Source of the DNA: Lunularia cruciata
Taxonomy: Eukaryota > Streptophyta > Marchantiopsida > Lunulariales > Lunulariaceae
Assembly: GCA_948567375.1 (NCBI GenBank)
Contig: OX419762.1
Location: forward strand, 8,128,001 to 8,192,000
Length of the DNA: 64,000 nucleotides
Direction of reading: 5' to 3'
The notes below the pieces were generated by a model that was not told where the DNA came from, searched no databases, and was given only the letters and a program-made list of their open reading frames with translations. How positions within the stretch are numbered: the first letter of the stretch is position 1; every line of letters starts with the position of its first letter. Positions 1 to 13,100 of this stretch are shown in pieces. A program made the translations under genes and the position numbers.

Positions 1-700
1 CATAGAATTATGAGAAATTACACAACTGTTATAAACAATACGATTTAAAAAAAACATAAAGGGTATATTCAAAAGAGAGCAAATTCACCTTAATTTTGAC
101 AACATTTTCATTTTCATGGTTATCAAATGTGTTAAGTAAATTAACGATTGTGTTAACAACTGTAACTTCACCCGATTGTGACGATTTTGACATCATCGGT
201 ATTTCTATTTATGGTATTCAAACTTTTTCAAGTTTCACTTGCTAATACATGTCAGTTGATGGTGCTAACACATGCAAGAGTAATTGTTGAATTGATAGCT
301 TCAAGAGTCACAATACTCTAGCGATCCCATTGAGGTTGATCAACCACCAAACTGTCCTTGACTTCAGTTTAATCAACTATGGTAAACCAAAAATGCACTC
401 AACTCGAGAGAGATGATGCTTCTATAAATAAAAAATAAATTCATATAGTATTATAAAAGTAGATTCCAATCCAATGAGAGTAGGAGCACCAGCGTTAAAA
501 GCCATAATAAAGTACGAAGAAAGAAAATCAAAGAATTGAAAAGAATCAAAATAGTTTGATTCATAGAAGATAATAGAGAACTTCTCTCCCTAAATCCAAA
601 GTAATAGAGGATAGTGGAAAAGGAGTATCCCAAGAAAAAGAAGAAAAGAGAAACAAGAAATTCTTGCTACCCAAATACACGAATGTGTAAAAAAATTAAT
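1..700. other. AT-rich stretch, no gene seen
   Basis: I see no exon-like open frame, splice pair or structural RNA here. The sequence is AT-rich with many stops in all frames. The one short open frame (minus, about 451-633) is rich in Leu, Ser and Phe without a motif, as expected from antisense of A-rich DNA. Confidence 0.6.
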
Positions 701-960
701 CTCAGAATTTCAAAATTATGGGCTAAGGCGTCCCCCTAGCAACTTATGGAAATTCCAAGGCCTTCAGAGCTTGATACCGTGTGAAAAAAAAAAAAAAAAA
801 AAAAGTTGGAAACTAACCTCTAATATTTATATCTCTCAGAATTTCAAAATTGTGTGCTAAGGCGTCCCCTAGCAACCAATGAAAATTCCAAAGCCTTTAG
901 AGCTTGATACCATGTGAAAAAAGAAGACGATTGGAAACTACCTCTAATAACCCTTGAGTG
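701..960 (-). repeat. Two tandem ~134-bp units with a tRNA-Met primer-site-like motif
   Basis: A unit starting CTCAGAATTTCAAAATT at 701 is repeated at 835, a period of about 134 bp. Both copies contain the string GCTAAGGCGTCCCC and a GAGCTTGATACCRTGTGA block. On the minus strand that block reads TGGTATCAAGCTC preceded by CACA, resembling an LTR end followed by a tRNA-iMet primer-binding site (canonical TGGTATCAGAGC). The first unit holds a run of 21 A at 784-804. The likely source is a duplicated LTR/primer-site junction of an old retroelement on the minus strand. No coding sequence of such an element is visible next to it. Confidence 0.5.
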
Positions 961-2102
961 GGGATGATATAGGTACATGGGCAAGCTCCCCAAGATCAAG
1001 AGCTATGACTGACTGGTTGGACTCATTTACGTGGCTGATTGCATGATGATTACATGACTTGATTGGCATGACAGACTAGTTGTAATACAAGACATGAGTA
1101 GAGAACTTCAAAGTACTTCCATGTAGATCAAGCTACCTCGAAGAGAAGCATATTCTGGCAGGCAAGATGTCGGGACGAGCTTTAAAAGTACCAGCCAGTG
1201 AAGTCAATCAAACATAAGTGTTGGATTTCCGGGTTTCAGGTTGGCACAATGAGAAGTGATCCGCATCCACCATTGTGAATTCACTACCATACCGTGCGGA
1301 TGCTTCCGGGACAACGATACCATAGTAATCACCACTGTACATACATGTCAACGAATGTCGCGGCCTATGACTTTCAACATGTCACGTTCAATAGAAATAT
1401 TAATCTGATCTTGATCACTAAACAATATTTGGAGGCGTGGAGCTCAGCCAAGTGAAAAGAAAATGGGAGAAAGTTCATCAGTTTCTAACTAATGGTCAAG
1501 ATCTGCTGTTGATACACTTCGTTCCATCTACAGACGGAGTTCTCTGTTGACTCAACAGCATTCACAGCTTGCAAAGAATTTGAGTTTTTGGCATCAAAAT
1601 GGGTTATGACTCATCCGAAGATTCTGAGAGGATAGGAGGATACTTACGTAGCTAATCAAGCCTTATTATCTAGGAACAGCTCCATGAAGCAGCCCTTGTC
1701 AGCGTGAACTGCAACTACGACGGTCTTCCCTATGCCAAGCATGTTTGCTTTGTCTCTCCAACTCCACCAACAATCTCAGTTGTAGCGCTTGTGTAAATTC
1801 TCCAGGTTTTCGTGCAGTCCTGCAGCGTCGTGGCCTAGTGCTTCTATGAACACCATTAAAGGACTAGGAGTTTTCTTGATTTCTACATCATGGAGTAACA
1901 TTCAACGATGAAGTGTTCCATAGAAAAATAATCCTTTGATGTTTTTAATAAATATTCCATCTTTACTGTTAGTGACAAGTTTGATTTACTTTTATGATAG
2001 ATTTGTGACAAGCTAGTTCTAATTTTATAGTTACTGTTTGATCACAAATCCACTGAAACTATGACCTAGAAATATGATTCTGCAAGTAGTTGAATCTCAC
2101 AC
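961..2102. other. Gene-poor stretch; possible 3' exon remnants of the hydrolase gene
   Basis: No complete gene is visible. On the minus strand, about 1880 down to 1650, one frame stays open apart from a single TGA and contains the string MLGIGKTVVVAVHADKG. This could be a downstream exon of the hydrolase fragment at 2103-2369, lying where the family has its nucleophile strand, or a P-loop-like string. The expected G-x-S-x-G is absent and no clear splice sites join it, so I do not call it a gene. Confidence 0.3.
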
Positions 2103-2369
2103 CCTTGCATGAACTAGGTCTTGAGCCAGACTTTCCCGCCACATTATGAAGATCATATCTACCGGCGATTTTGTTGTGTTTATGATAGAAGAATTATATC
2201 TTATAGCTAAAATTCTCGCCCTTGGAAATTGCTCGGGAAGCCAGGTATTAGGCCACATTTCTGCTGACATATTTCTTGCCTTCCAAGCAGTTAAATGGAA
2301 TTCGGGTTCTAGACTGTCTCCAGTTTGAAGTCCATTGAAAAACACAATTTCAAATTTTATTTCCTCCTC
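2103..2369 (-). CDS. SERAC1-like alpha/beta-hydrolase, one recognisable exon
   Basis: This 89-codon exon is bounded by a good acceptor (TTCTGTTCAG before 2369) and a possible donor (AAGG then GTGTGAG below 2103). The protein has a hydrophobic strand ending VFFNGLQ, a conserved tryptophan region with MWPNTWLPEQFPRARI, then LAIRYNSS. This order matches the N-terminal half of SERAC1-type serine hydrolases (strand, H-G-L, W-P-x-x-W-L, R-I-L-x-x-x-Y). Family members act on lipids; animal SERAC1 is linked to phosphatidylglycerol remodelling at mitochondria-ER contacts. The His of the usual H-G-L is Asn here. I cannot see a convincing exon with the nucleophile serine downstream, so the gene may be incomplete. 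Bryophyte NBS-LRR genes sometimes carry a hydrolase domain, but no NB-ARC domain is visible. Confidence 0.55.
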
Positions 2370-3227
2370 CTGAACAGAACTGTGTAGTTTCGTATACCAT
2401 GTCGCTCACCTGAATATCATACAAATAGGTTAGATGATCCCCATATCAAATTAGAAATTAGGAACGAAGACAAACTCCTTAGCGAGCTTATACAATGGCT
2501 CGCAGATTGCCATATTGAGGAACATCTTCATACAAGTAACCAGATAAAGGCTTCTGAAATGCAATTGATTTAGTAAATACCCAATGAACTGCACTAACTT
2601 TTAGGATTGTCCTTAACAGCTCCAAGCTGCCAATATCATTGTTGACCTTAGCGGTGGCATGTTCACACCGACTGGTCTATTCAAGAAAAGCAACGTCGAC
2701 GGTAACATGTTCACCTGATGACAACAAGCTAAACGATAGCCAGATGGACTTATCAAATAAGAGATCATTCCAGGACAGTCAATCGATCAAGACGAGATCA
2801 TGATAAGGACACCTCAAAAGCAGTAGACTCAAACCGTAACTTGATTACAGCTTATCCTGATTAATTGCGACCAAGACCATTAATTCCTGTATGAGTCAAA
2901 TGCAGAAGAGAGAGTTACCACCTTAGCTGCTCAGGTCGTCATGTTTCCCGATATCAGTCTCCGTTCTGTGGAGAATCACGCAGTAAGCTCACACCAGAAA
3001 CCTTCGTATTCTCTCGTTTTCCAACTGATACAACCGGATGACGTCCACAAATGTCCACCATACCTCTAATCGAGCAGACTGACCATCCAGGAGCTAGCTT
3101 AAGACTCCTCAACTTCCTCTATAGAAATTTACATTTGCAAAATCTGAACTAAATAAACTCGAAACGATTGCTCAAGATACTCAGACAGAGTAACTCACGG
3201 GAGGAGAACACTACTAGGATATCTTAC

Positions 3228-3448
3228 TTGGTCCGAATGCGTCGGACGAGCAGTGGCATCCGGGATGCTACTTGTGATGGAGACAGAACTGTTCTTCTCC
3301 GCTTTCCACATGCAGCCAGATTGTCTTCCGCTCTCAATTTTGCGGTGACACCCCGCGAGTCTACACCTTCACCTGCATCAACGTGTGAACTTGCTCTTGC
3401 CCGTCCGTCGAGTAACTTATCGAGGGACAATCCACACAATCTTGTCAA
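3228..3448 (-). CDS. Possible first exon, hypothetical
   Basis: On the minus strand a 74-codon open frame of higher GC than its surroundings ends at a strong donor (AA then GTAAGAT at 3227). It is rich in Arg, Ser and Ala with no motif and would suit an organellar targeting region, which is speculation. The frame stays open a few codons upstream into AT-rich DNA, and no ATG fixes the start. It lies upstream of the SERAC1-like exon on the same strand and could be its 5' exon, but I cannot trace the exons between them. Confidence 0.25.
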
Positions 3449-3469
3449 GTTTTCTAAATAATTTTCGTG

Positions 3470-5980
3470 AATAATTTGTTTTTATCTTGTAATTTATCAT
3501 TTCAATATACATGTCGAGATTACTATTTTATGGTATTATAAAAAATTATTTATATTCTTTTGTCATATTTAAATTTATCTTATTTTCAAAATTAATAAGA
3601 TTATTTATGTTAATAAAAATATTAATATAATATATAGACCAAAATAATAATTATTAATTATAACTATTATTTTTGGTTTATATTATTTTATATTTTATAA
3701 TAAAATTATTTATTTTTATATTGATCTCATGATCTAAAGATATAATTTATGCTAAAAAATTGAGTTTTTATTAACTATATTAACCAATCTTTTAAAACTA
3801 TTGACAAACACTCTATTTTAAGGAAGTTGTAAAAGTCCTAAAATATATTTTTTGAAACACAAATGCACAATATTTAAAGGGGACCGTACAAGTCCTTCAA
3901 AAGATATTTGTAAATAATGTATTCCAAAGAATTTGTAGACAAACTAGGAGCTACCTCCTCTATAGAGAAGAAGAGATATGATACACAAGAGTTTGCATAT
4001 AACGCTCTTACTAACGCTCTTACTATATATGCAAAAATCCATAATCCTAAGATATTATCAAGGTCTATGGTATAGCTAATAAAATACAGAAAATATTCTT
4101 TAGTTGTAATTAGTCTGTGTCTCAGATATCCTTCTCTTTTAAAAGAAGTATGCTAGCCCTTAATATTTGAGTTACTAAATGAATGGTTTTTCTTATGCTA
4201 CTTTAACAACATTTGAAAAGCTTCATCAAACCACTACGGAAATTATGTTTTTAAAGTGATCTTGGAAATACCCAAGTCTCTAGAGGAAAGCAGTAGGGGT
4301 ATGTTGGAAAAGGCATGGGCAAGAAAGATCTATCTAAATAAAGTAACTAATCTAGTTCATACTCCAAAATTTCCTATAACATACCTATCAAGTTGGAGCT
4401 CCAACTTGATAGGTGGTCTTACATTGTTACAAGCAACCGAAAGATGAAGCGTCAAGAGTTGGACTAATTATGTTCTTACATCATATAAGTTGAATTAACC
4501 CTTCTTGTAAAGGAGCTTATCGTAAATTAGAAATTTCCAAAAGTTAGATTTCTAATTGAGCTATCATCTTTTGCTCCTTCTAAACATGCACCTCTGGTAT
4601 GTAATAAATACCATCGTAGACCCAATAAAAATAAGAACTATGTCAACTCCTCCATAAAACGTCTATCAACCTGATCAAGTGATAAGCAAAACGTTATCTC
4701 GTATATAATACACAAACCCCTTTATATTACAATCAACTCCTCTTTGGCTTTCCATCAGATCTCATTGAAAATTAACTCAAATGAAAGATAATAAGGTGTA
4801 GACAAGCAAAGAGCTCCTGCTTTGTGTAATCTGATGGCAATTTTGTTTATTCTAAACCTTAACTATCAAAGTATGACTCTTAAAACTTCTTTTTCACCAT
4901 TCGGGCAGCCAATACCAGACACCATTGGTCCACCAAACCCCAAACGGGAAAAAGCTCAATCTTGCTTGTTCGTTCAGGTTTTCAATAGGACTGGTTAGTC
5001 AGATTCCTCTAGATCGGACCTCAAGCAATCAAGAACATACCGAGTTCATACGAGTGCATGCACTCTAGTAGTCCATCAAAGTGGACCTTCTTCTATACAG
5101 CAAAGCTCGTTCTCAAGTTCCATGCTTCTTTGGTTGGATGGACTTGGGCAAGGGCTTTAATTTCGTGTGATCATTGGCTGCTTTTCTTGTGGATATGAAT
5201 TACTCTTTGGGACCTTGCCAAAAGGTATCAAATTACAATGGTGGTCATTCAAGCCACTCTGCTATCCACGTTTTGGGGAACTCCTAAACATGAAAAGAGT
5301 TCCCCTACTTTTCCTCACCTTATTATGTAAGAACTTATGGAGTGGATGATTATGTGGAAAATAAGTTCAAAAAGACAGATTACAAAGAGTACGGATTCTA
5401 ACCTCTCCCATACTCAAGAGAGTATCGGAGTACAATTTACCATTGCTTTCACAAATCAATCCTTGACTTGATAATCTTACTTAAGCATCTTATTCAATCT
5501 TAGTTTAAACTTTATGCATCATCCTCACAACTTCCGATAAGAAGATTTTGATACACTAGATAATGTATATCACCGGCTGCTCATGGTGACCATAGTTTAG
5601 AGCTGCCGGACCAGATGATATGAAACGCAGAAATCAAAGTGCTTTATGTTATAATATATTGACCTCTACCACATTTAACTACTCCTCATTATTACTTATT
5701 TCCAGTTTTAGAAGAAACCACCCATTTCTGACGCTAAATAATATAATTTGAGATTCTTTAATCGATCTCAATTACTTCTCAGCGGAAGCAATCCTCATAT
5801 GTCCTGCTAATTCTCCACTCTTAGTGGAATTATTTACTCACATGTCCTCCTCTCTTATTCTCCTACTTCAGTTTTTCTCTACAATCCCAGAACCAACAAA
5901 CACTCCCGACAATGAAGGTTTTAGTTACGCAGTTCGCTAAAAATCCATTCATCTCTTAAAGTTACTTTGTCAATACTTTT
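3470..5980. other. AT-rich intergenic DNA, no gene seen
   Basis: The first 360 bases are extremely AT-rich. The remainder has frequent stops on both strands and no splice-bounded coding stretch. Apart from the perfect palindrome at 4383-4414 I see no structure. Confidence 0.5.
4383..4414. repeat. Perfect 32-bp palindrome
   Basis: The half-site ACCTATCAAGTTGGAG is followed directly by its exact reverse complement, with no spacer. It could extrude as a cruciform, or form a fully paired hairpin if transcribed. No terminator-like T run or coding context explains it. Confidence 0.8.
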
Positions 5981-5986
5981 CTCTGA

Positions 5987-7190
5987 TTCGAATGCTATGG
6001 CAAGGCAAAGCGTCACAATGCAGTATCCAAAATCGATCCAGAGATTGTGAAATTTACCTCTCCGGCCGTTTCTCCCTCCCCACCTCCTGATCCACCCTTA
6101 AAACGAGTGATTACTACGTCATTCAAGGGTAAAGCCTACGATGCTATTGATTGCCCAATGTATGTAAGCTTTACAGAGAGTAGAATTCTTACAGCAAGGA
6201 GACTGCGCCAAACTGGTTGATCCAACCAGGGAAGTTCAAGAGTTTAGTGAGCAGACTGATGACAATAAGCGTGCACGCAGTTGCTATGTTAAAGCGGTTG
6301 TAGTCCTCCGCTCTCTTATTGGAAGAAGAGTTCTCACAAAATACCTGCAGATACTGCAGATGCAGTACTAGAAATATTCGGTTGTCTTGCTACCATAATG
6401 GTTCCCGTTCACATGCTTAGCTCAAGGCAATCGTTAGAGATGCAAATAGATGTTGCGGGTAATTAACAGGTGTTCGCACTGATTGGAAGGGGCCAAAGAT
6501 TCTGTGTAAATCAGTTGTGTTTGTCAAGTATTCAAATTCTTGTCCTCCATGTCACTAGAATGCGTTCACTTCCAAAACTACGGAAAAGATGCATCAATCT
6601 TGATCCATGGATCAAAGAGTTCTTTCCAAAGGAGTTCTTTCCAGCAAAGGCGTCCATGTAGACGATCGAAGTAAAAGTTTCTGATACTTCTCTGTCTACG
6701 ATATACCTCATGGCAGATAAGATTTCTCTAAATATATTACAGTACACATGGGAAACCATGGCCCTGGTGTTGGAAGTGGCCTAGAGTCTTACCCATTCGT
6801 TTGTCTATGAGTCCTTTCAAAGATTCGTGAACTTCTGACAGGAGAAGATGTTTACATCATCGCTGAGATCAAAGTTCAAAATGCCTACCACACTAGTTAG
6901 TAACATGGAACGTTCCTAAGCGCTATGAAGCTTAAAGAATATACACCGCTATCAGGGTAGAGTGAGGAATTTATTCTGTACAACTACCCTTCATTGCTGT
7001 AGAAGCTACCAAGTCAAAATTTGAAAATCCAGCAAGACTATACAGAGGTATAAACTTAATCTAGATCAATCTCGTCTTCCTTATGATTACGGGTGCCAAC
7101 ACAAAATTCTACGTTTACAGGGTGTGCAATACATGGATCGGAATTGCATGGCTTTCAATTTCCTTGGCCATTGGACGTTCTTCTGTTCGA
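5987..7190 (+). pseudogene. Frame-broken coding remnant of unknown family
   Basis: Three overlapping plus-strand frames stay open for long runs without an ATG: 5987-6220 (77 codons), 6168-6371 (68 codons) and 6347-6466. They read like one protein with two frame changes. The first part is proline-rich (PAVSPSPPPDPP). The second has a charged stretch with DPTREVQEFSEQ, the third a hydrophobic stretch with FGCLATIMVPVH. More open pieces follow to about 7190, including KIRELLTGEDVYIIAEI and a probable membrane span near the end. The first frame change coincides with a 13-bp string, gtaagctttacag, that looks like a miniature intron; the second falls in a short CTGCAG-rich repeat. I do not recognise the family. 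It is either a decayed gene or a real gene with assembly indels. It ends against the 3' end of the convergent PPP4R4-like gene. Confidence 0.45.
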
Positions 7191-10100
7191 GACGGTCTTT
7201 GAGTTCTTTCTTTGTGCAGAGGATGGTGTGGATGAAGAATTGTCACTCGGGTCTTGACTTATGGCAGGTGTTGAGGGAGTCTGTGGCCTCAAATTTACAG
7301 CAGGCGAAGGCGGTCTCACATTACCTGCTGCTTGAGATCCGGACGTCAAGGACACCCTACCTCCTGAACTGTAGGATTTCCCACCTGGTGCTACAACATT
7401 AGTCGGTCCACTACCACTACCACGTTTTGCTCCTGATACAACTGGCGAGGGAGAAGGAGAGCTTGAGGAGACCTTCCTGGCGATATCTACAGAGCCTGCA
7501 CGAGAAGAAGTCGAACTAATACTTACCCTTGACCCATTACTGATGCTTGCTCTACCAGATCCCGAACTCTTTGAATAGCGCCCAGAATCCTGCGATGATG
7601 ATGACTGCGTGGAATTTCCCCCGACTGTACTCGCCTTCCTGCTGCCTCCCTCAAGCTTGAGACGTTGTAGCATGTCGTCAATCTTCTTCTTTTCATCCTT
7701 TGGTCAGAAAAGAACCCTCATTAGTATGCAAGCCAATTGCACTGTTGTCATCCACAAGGTTGGTAATTATTCAAATCTCTTTCTGCAATTGCGTAACTGC
7801 AAGGAGAGACCTGCCAAGAACAAGTGAGAACAAATGCAACAGGTTTCAGGTGATCATATCCGATACCTGCTCCTCCTTGCTCAGCATGTTCCATTCTTCG
7901 TCCTCACGCTGTTTATCGGTCCTCTCGATCTCTTCCTGGAAGTGGTTACAAGAGAGTTACTCTTGAAGTGATGATCGTGATGCTTGTGCAAAAGCCCTTC
8001 CCATTGCAAGTAAAGATGTGTTTATACCGCCAATTTCGGGTTAAGCTAAGACAAGCAGCAGTGAAAGCCACGACCTTGTCCTTGCTCTGCAGTCTCCTTC
8101 CCCTCCGACGAAGCTTAGTACAAATCAAATAGTGATGTTGATGGACATTGGGAAATACGATTGATATTCGGGCAGAAGCTGACCTACTAAACTTGAAATA
8201 TATGCGCTAGGTAGGGTTTAGTACTGTAGAACTATTTCACAACGTGGAGTTTAAGTGCGACCCTTACAGTTCCCTTGACCAGAAGCCACTGTTCTGAGTT
8301 ATCTCTCCTTATCTTCGTCTTAAAGGGGGTCAGCGGTCACGGGGTAACCTTTGGGTCAGTTCATATAACCCAAGGATAAGTCGATCCCCTCCTAACAAAT
8401 TTCAGGAGGGCAAACCATCTTTCTAGAATTCTGTACCTCTACTAGTTGATGCAAATATGGATGTCTGGATACTGCTTGACGATACAGGCCAGTACAATTC
8501 AGGAAATTCCAATATCTAGATATTATCACCTTCAAGGCCCATATGGCGACCAACATAACCTGTAGGTGAAGAAATTTACTCTAATCTCACGTAAACTGGA
8601 CGAAAGTTCACCATGGTACTGAAGACATGGCATCAAATAAGATAGAAGCCCTCGAACTCTACCTGCGATATGGCTTGATCACTTGCAACTTCGCGATCAT
8701 TGATGGCGTTGCGCAAACTGTGCTTGAAACCATCAGCAACACGCTGAGCGGCTGCGGCCACCTCCTTTACATTATCATTCAGTCGCTGGGTTGTAAGATG
8801 ATTGAGCTTCTCAAGGATTCCCACATCTTCCGGGAGCTTAATGGCGTGCTTGAGGTGTGGTAGTAGAAGGCACGCTCGCATACGAACACTTGGCACTGGA
8901 TCCTGTTTTGCTCGTTAACTTAAATTCTAATCTGGTCCGAAAATAAACAGATGTGTCGTGCAGGTAAAAGTGACTAGCAATCCTAGAAGATGGAGCGTAG
9001 TTTGATATAAGGAGCATAAACGCCTCCAACAACACGTTCCTTATCCCTGGTATTGATACTCATGGAAGTCCCTGAAGACCCCCAGTCATTGCTTCGTTTC
9101 TACAGTGATGATTTGCCTCTTCACTAAGTCTTATACAGAACTGACTATAAAACGTTTTGAGGTTTTGCATCTGAATCGGGCTGTGAGTTGATCATACAAG
9201 ATATGTATGCAGATAGAAATATCTCCTTGGAGACAAAGGAAAATAAAGTAAAATCGACTACCTAGGAAGAAATATCAAGTCCAGTACAAGTCTAAATCGT
9301 CTGGCTCTGTTGGATTAGCAGGATAAAGCTCGCAAGAGGTCCTGTCAGAAAGGATTCAAGGGTCTACTTTGAAAGTGAACATGCTCAGCATTTAACTTTC
9401 CAGCAGACTTCTATTTGGAAAGGGAACATAGCATAAGTTTGCCCAGTGTGTTAGTCTGTATGAGTGCATTCGTCCACTTTAGTTCTACATAATTTTTGCT
9501 ATAAGGCCAGAGCACAAGCTTATAACATAAAAACGTCAAAAACCAACCTGAAGAGAGGAGATGGCGGGTTCAAGAAAGACATCCTTGAACATGCGAGAAC
9601 TGGAGACTCTGTATGTCAACACAGTCACCGTGTAAATCACTTCTTTTAATGCCAGCTCTTTAGAGGCTAGCTCAGCAAGCCAGATGCTTAAGAAATGCTT
9701 TTCAGGAGATTTGACTAGAATGTCGTCATGACTAGTCGTACCATAGATAGGTTTGTATTCCAGGTGAATCTCTACAAAATCTGACGCCTCAAAGAAACTA
9801 ATTTTATTTATTTCTTAAAGCTTCAATGTACTCTATACAAACGATAATATCTTAAATTATATGTCAGGTATATCAGTTCACAGGAGTGCAACTCACTTAA
9901 GCATGTTTTCACAGAATTCGATGAAGACCATTCGTGACCAGTAGCTGCGCCCTTGAGCATACTCTTTCACTACCCTTGAAGATAACTCATAGCGTTGAGA
10001 TGCTTTCCGGTTATTTCTGTGGATTCAATATCCACCCTTGGTTGAGATAAAAGGTGCACGGTTGAAAGAAACTGCACTTATAAATTCGCCATCGGAACAA

Positions 10101-13100
10101 AATCCAAATTCTGGTTAGGTAACGAAGCTCACCGGATGAAGATTGCCAGTGCCATTGTTGCTGCAGCCTTCACAGGCATCACACCTTCTGCCATGTAGCA
10201 GAAGCATATGGGTACAAAACTCTCATAAATTTGATCACTGGAAAAGTAATCCTGTCAAGTATCATGCAGTAGATAGTGTCATAAATGTTCGAACAAACAT
10301 CTGGGAAGAAAAGCTGGCTGGCAAGCGTAATGTAAAACTACCGGCCACGACTTTACAGATTTGTCCGTGTTCCAAATATTCATACCTCTAAAGCGAATAT
10401 AGTTTGATACAGTAGAGTCGTGGTTGAGCTCTTAGTGTGTGTTAAGTAGCATCTAGGCAGTACATGTATACTGAAGCAAATTGCAGAGTCAAGCACAGAA
10501 ACCGTCAATATTTAGAACATGCTGCTCATAACTTGATTTAGACCTACTCGCACGAAATTGGTGGCTAATGAAGGGTACAAACTGGCATCTCAGCAAAAGA
10601 ACGAAGGAGACACAGCTGTAGGCGCCATTGTCTTCCAGATGTAGCTGACTTCTCAGCAAGTAACAGAGAAGGCAGCATTGCCCCATAAATGACGTTCTTT
10701 TGCTGTGGTGTACCCAATGCAAAGTGCCCTGCGAGTAGGCATGCTAAAACAATTAGTTTTCAGAAAACGTGCTCATCTGTAATATGGTAGAAGTAATTTG
10801 GAGTCAAAGCTCTCTGACATCAAAACCGTGAATCAGTTAACATCATGTATGCCGTGTAGATTTTCAGCCAACTGCACAGACGACGCAATTACTGATGTCG
10901 TCATGATGATGTTCCACTCTCTGTCATTTTCCTCTAGCACTTCAAAATGGAATGCACTTAAGACCTTCATAACAGACACTGCAACTACCTTAAGAACTAC
11001 CGATAAAGCCGTCGAAGTTCCTTCACTGGTTGTAGTCTAAATGTCTTCAGTGAAAAGATTATGACATGATCTTATCATGACGTTGTTCTTATAGATCTTG
11101 AGGTCTCAATTTGTACCTCCCTATACTAATAGTTGCCGTAACGAGGCTAAGTTTGATGGACACCTAGGACAATTGGGAGGATTTCCAATATAGATTTCTG
11201 GACATCACGTGACGAGTCTTCCAGCAGCAACATGAGGGGATCCTTTAAGTAGGAAGTCGTCCTCTTCTTACCAAGCATTCGTGCTACCTGATTTGAAATG
11301 GGCAAGGGATTACAAGATTATCAACACGTCTTTCCGTCATAGAAAACCACTGGTGGCAGGATCAAGTCGTACCCATCAACACGTTATGAACTCTAGACTG
11401 ATAACTGCGTAGGGTACAGTCTATCGGCAACACTATACGAGCTAGTGACCAAACCATGTACCGAGGAGACTATATGAGTACATGACTAATCCAAATACAA
11501 CTACAGAGTAAACCTTTGAGAAAAGTCTTCACCTCGTGAAATGAAGCAGCACATGTTGCACGGACAGAGCAGGAGGTATCTTGAATAAATTGAAGGTACA
11601 CAACATGCAGAGTCACAGCATATTTTCGAGCTCCAATGGCCTTCAGCACAGCAGGAAAGTTGGCCGCGCAAAGCTAAACTCACAACGAAACATCATACAC
11701 CAAGGTAACCATCACCAGACTCGCCAATAGCAAGCATGTTTTTCTTCTCCATAGCAAACTCAATAGCAGCTGCTGAGTAAACATTGGTCTAGGACACCTG
11801 TCAGGTTTTCAGCCATTTATTATGAGAGACTTTGTCACATGCCATCATATCCTTGTATCCTTGCTCCTGCAAACTAAAGGTGTACCACTGTACCTTGCGG
11901 ATCTCGTCACTTGAGTGGCGAGCATTAGCTTTGTAAGCTTCTATCAAAGGTTGAAACTCATCATCGGAAAGATCAAAAACCATCTGATAAGATCCCCATC
12001 ATGTTTACTTTTCTTAGTAATCACTCAACTTTCAGGAAATTTCTTACTAAATGTGTGAGCTGACATGGAACACTACAGTGCTATTCTTCTACGCAGGAAG
12101 AAAGAAACTCTTTGCGAACTCATCCGTAGATACACGCTGGTGCAAAAGATTCAACTTCTAGTCTTTTTTCAAGCAAACAGAGTTCTCTAGAGGTAAAGAA
12201 ACAATACTTGCCTTACACATGAGTTCCCCTATCAAACGCGGTAGATTCGTAAGATAGAGTGACTCATTTGGAGGCCAAAACCTGCAACAGTCTCAGCAAG
12301 TTAGTCCTCAGGACAGAGGTAACTTCAGAATAGCACTCTTTAAAAGCTTAGGTCCCTCACGGGTAAGTAGACTTTGCATCCTTGCATATTGAGAAAATTA
12401 GTGCATATGGTTGAAGTAAGTTTGTGGCTGAGAACGGTCTAGGTTGACTTAGAACCAAATGAACACCTCTAGACTTTTCTATTGATTACCGAGGAGATAT
12501 TGCTACTATCACAGCACTCAAAGGAGGTTTGTGTATCAAACAGTTCATTGTCTTCCGTTTGTGCTTTGATTTCAACATTGACACTTTTCGGAAAGCTTCT
12601 TATTAAGGAAGGCACATGAATTGGAGAAAAAACCTAGGTTCTTTTCCACTTAAAAAAGCGAGGCTCATGATATGCTTCCTTAAATGTAGCTGCCCTCCAT
12701 TGTGTGTTTACTAGCTACTAAGATATCTACATGTCAGACTTATGTTGTGTCCTAGGAGTTGAGGAGCGCACGAACTAAGGAACGGCATAATCTTTGTCTG
12801 TCGGATCTCCGGGGGCAAATAATCAAGAATCATTACGAGACTTTCAAAGGCTGCATTCTGTACGGTATACTCCTCATCTTTCAGCAGATCATAAAGTTCT
12901 GGTAAAACCTTCTCCTGCGAAAATCCAGTTCTTTAACCTTGACTCAAGTCACTACGTTCCTCCAGTTCCTCCGTTATTTTAGACAGTATAAGAGGACATC
13001 AAACAGAACCAATACTTATTCCAAGGACAACTTGCAGGGGTTCCAAGAGCAAGTCTACAACATTCTTCTGAGGAGAAGCGTAAGGAAGAAGAGACAGTAC

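Noticed and set aside
784-804. A21 run as a retrogene or SINE poly(A) tail
   Set aside because: It lies inside one unit of a tandem repeat and is only A-rich in the other; no RNA polymerase III boxes or retrocopied gene next to it.
1650-1880. GIGKT string suggesting an NB-ARC P-loop after the hydrolase exon
   Set aside because: No kinase-2, GLPL or other NB-ARC motif nearby, an in-frame stop, and no splice sites linking it; too weak for a resistance-gene call.
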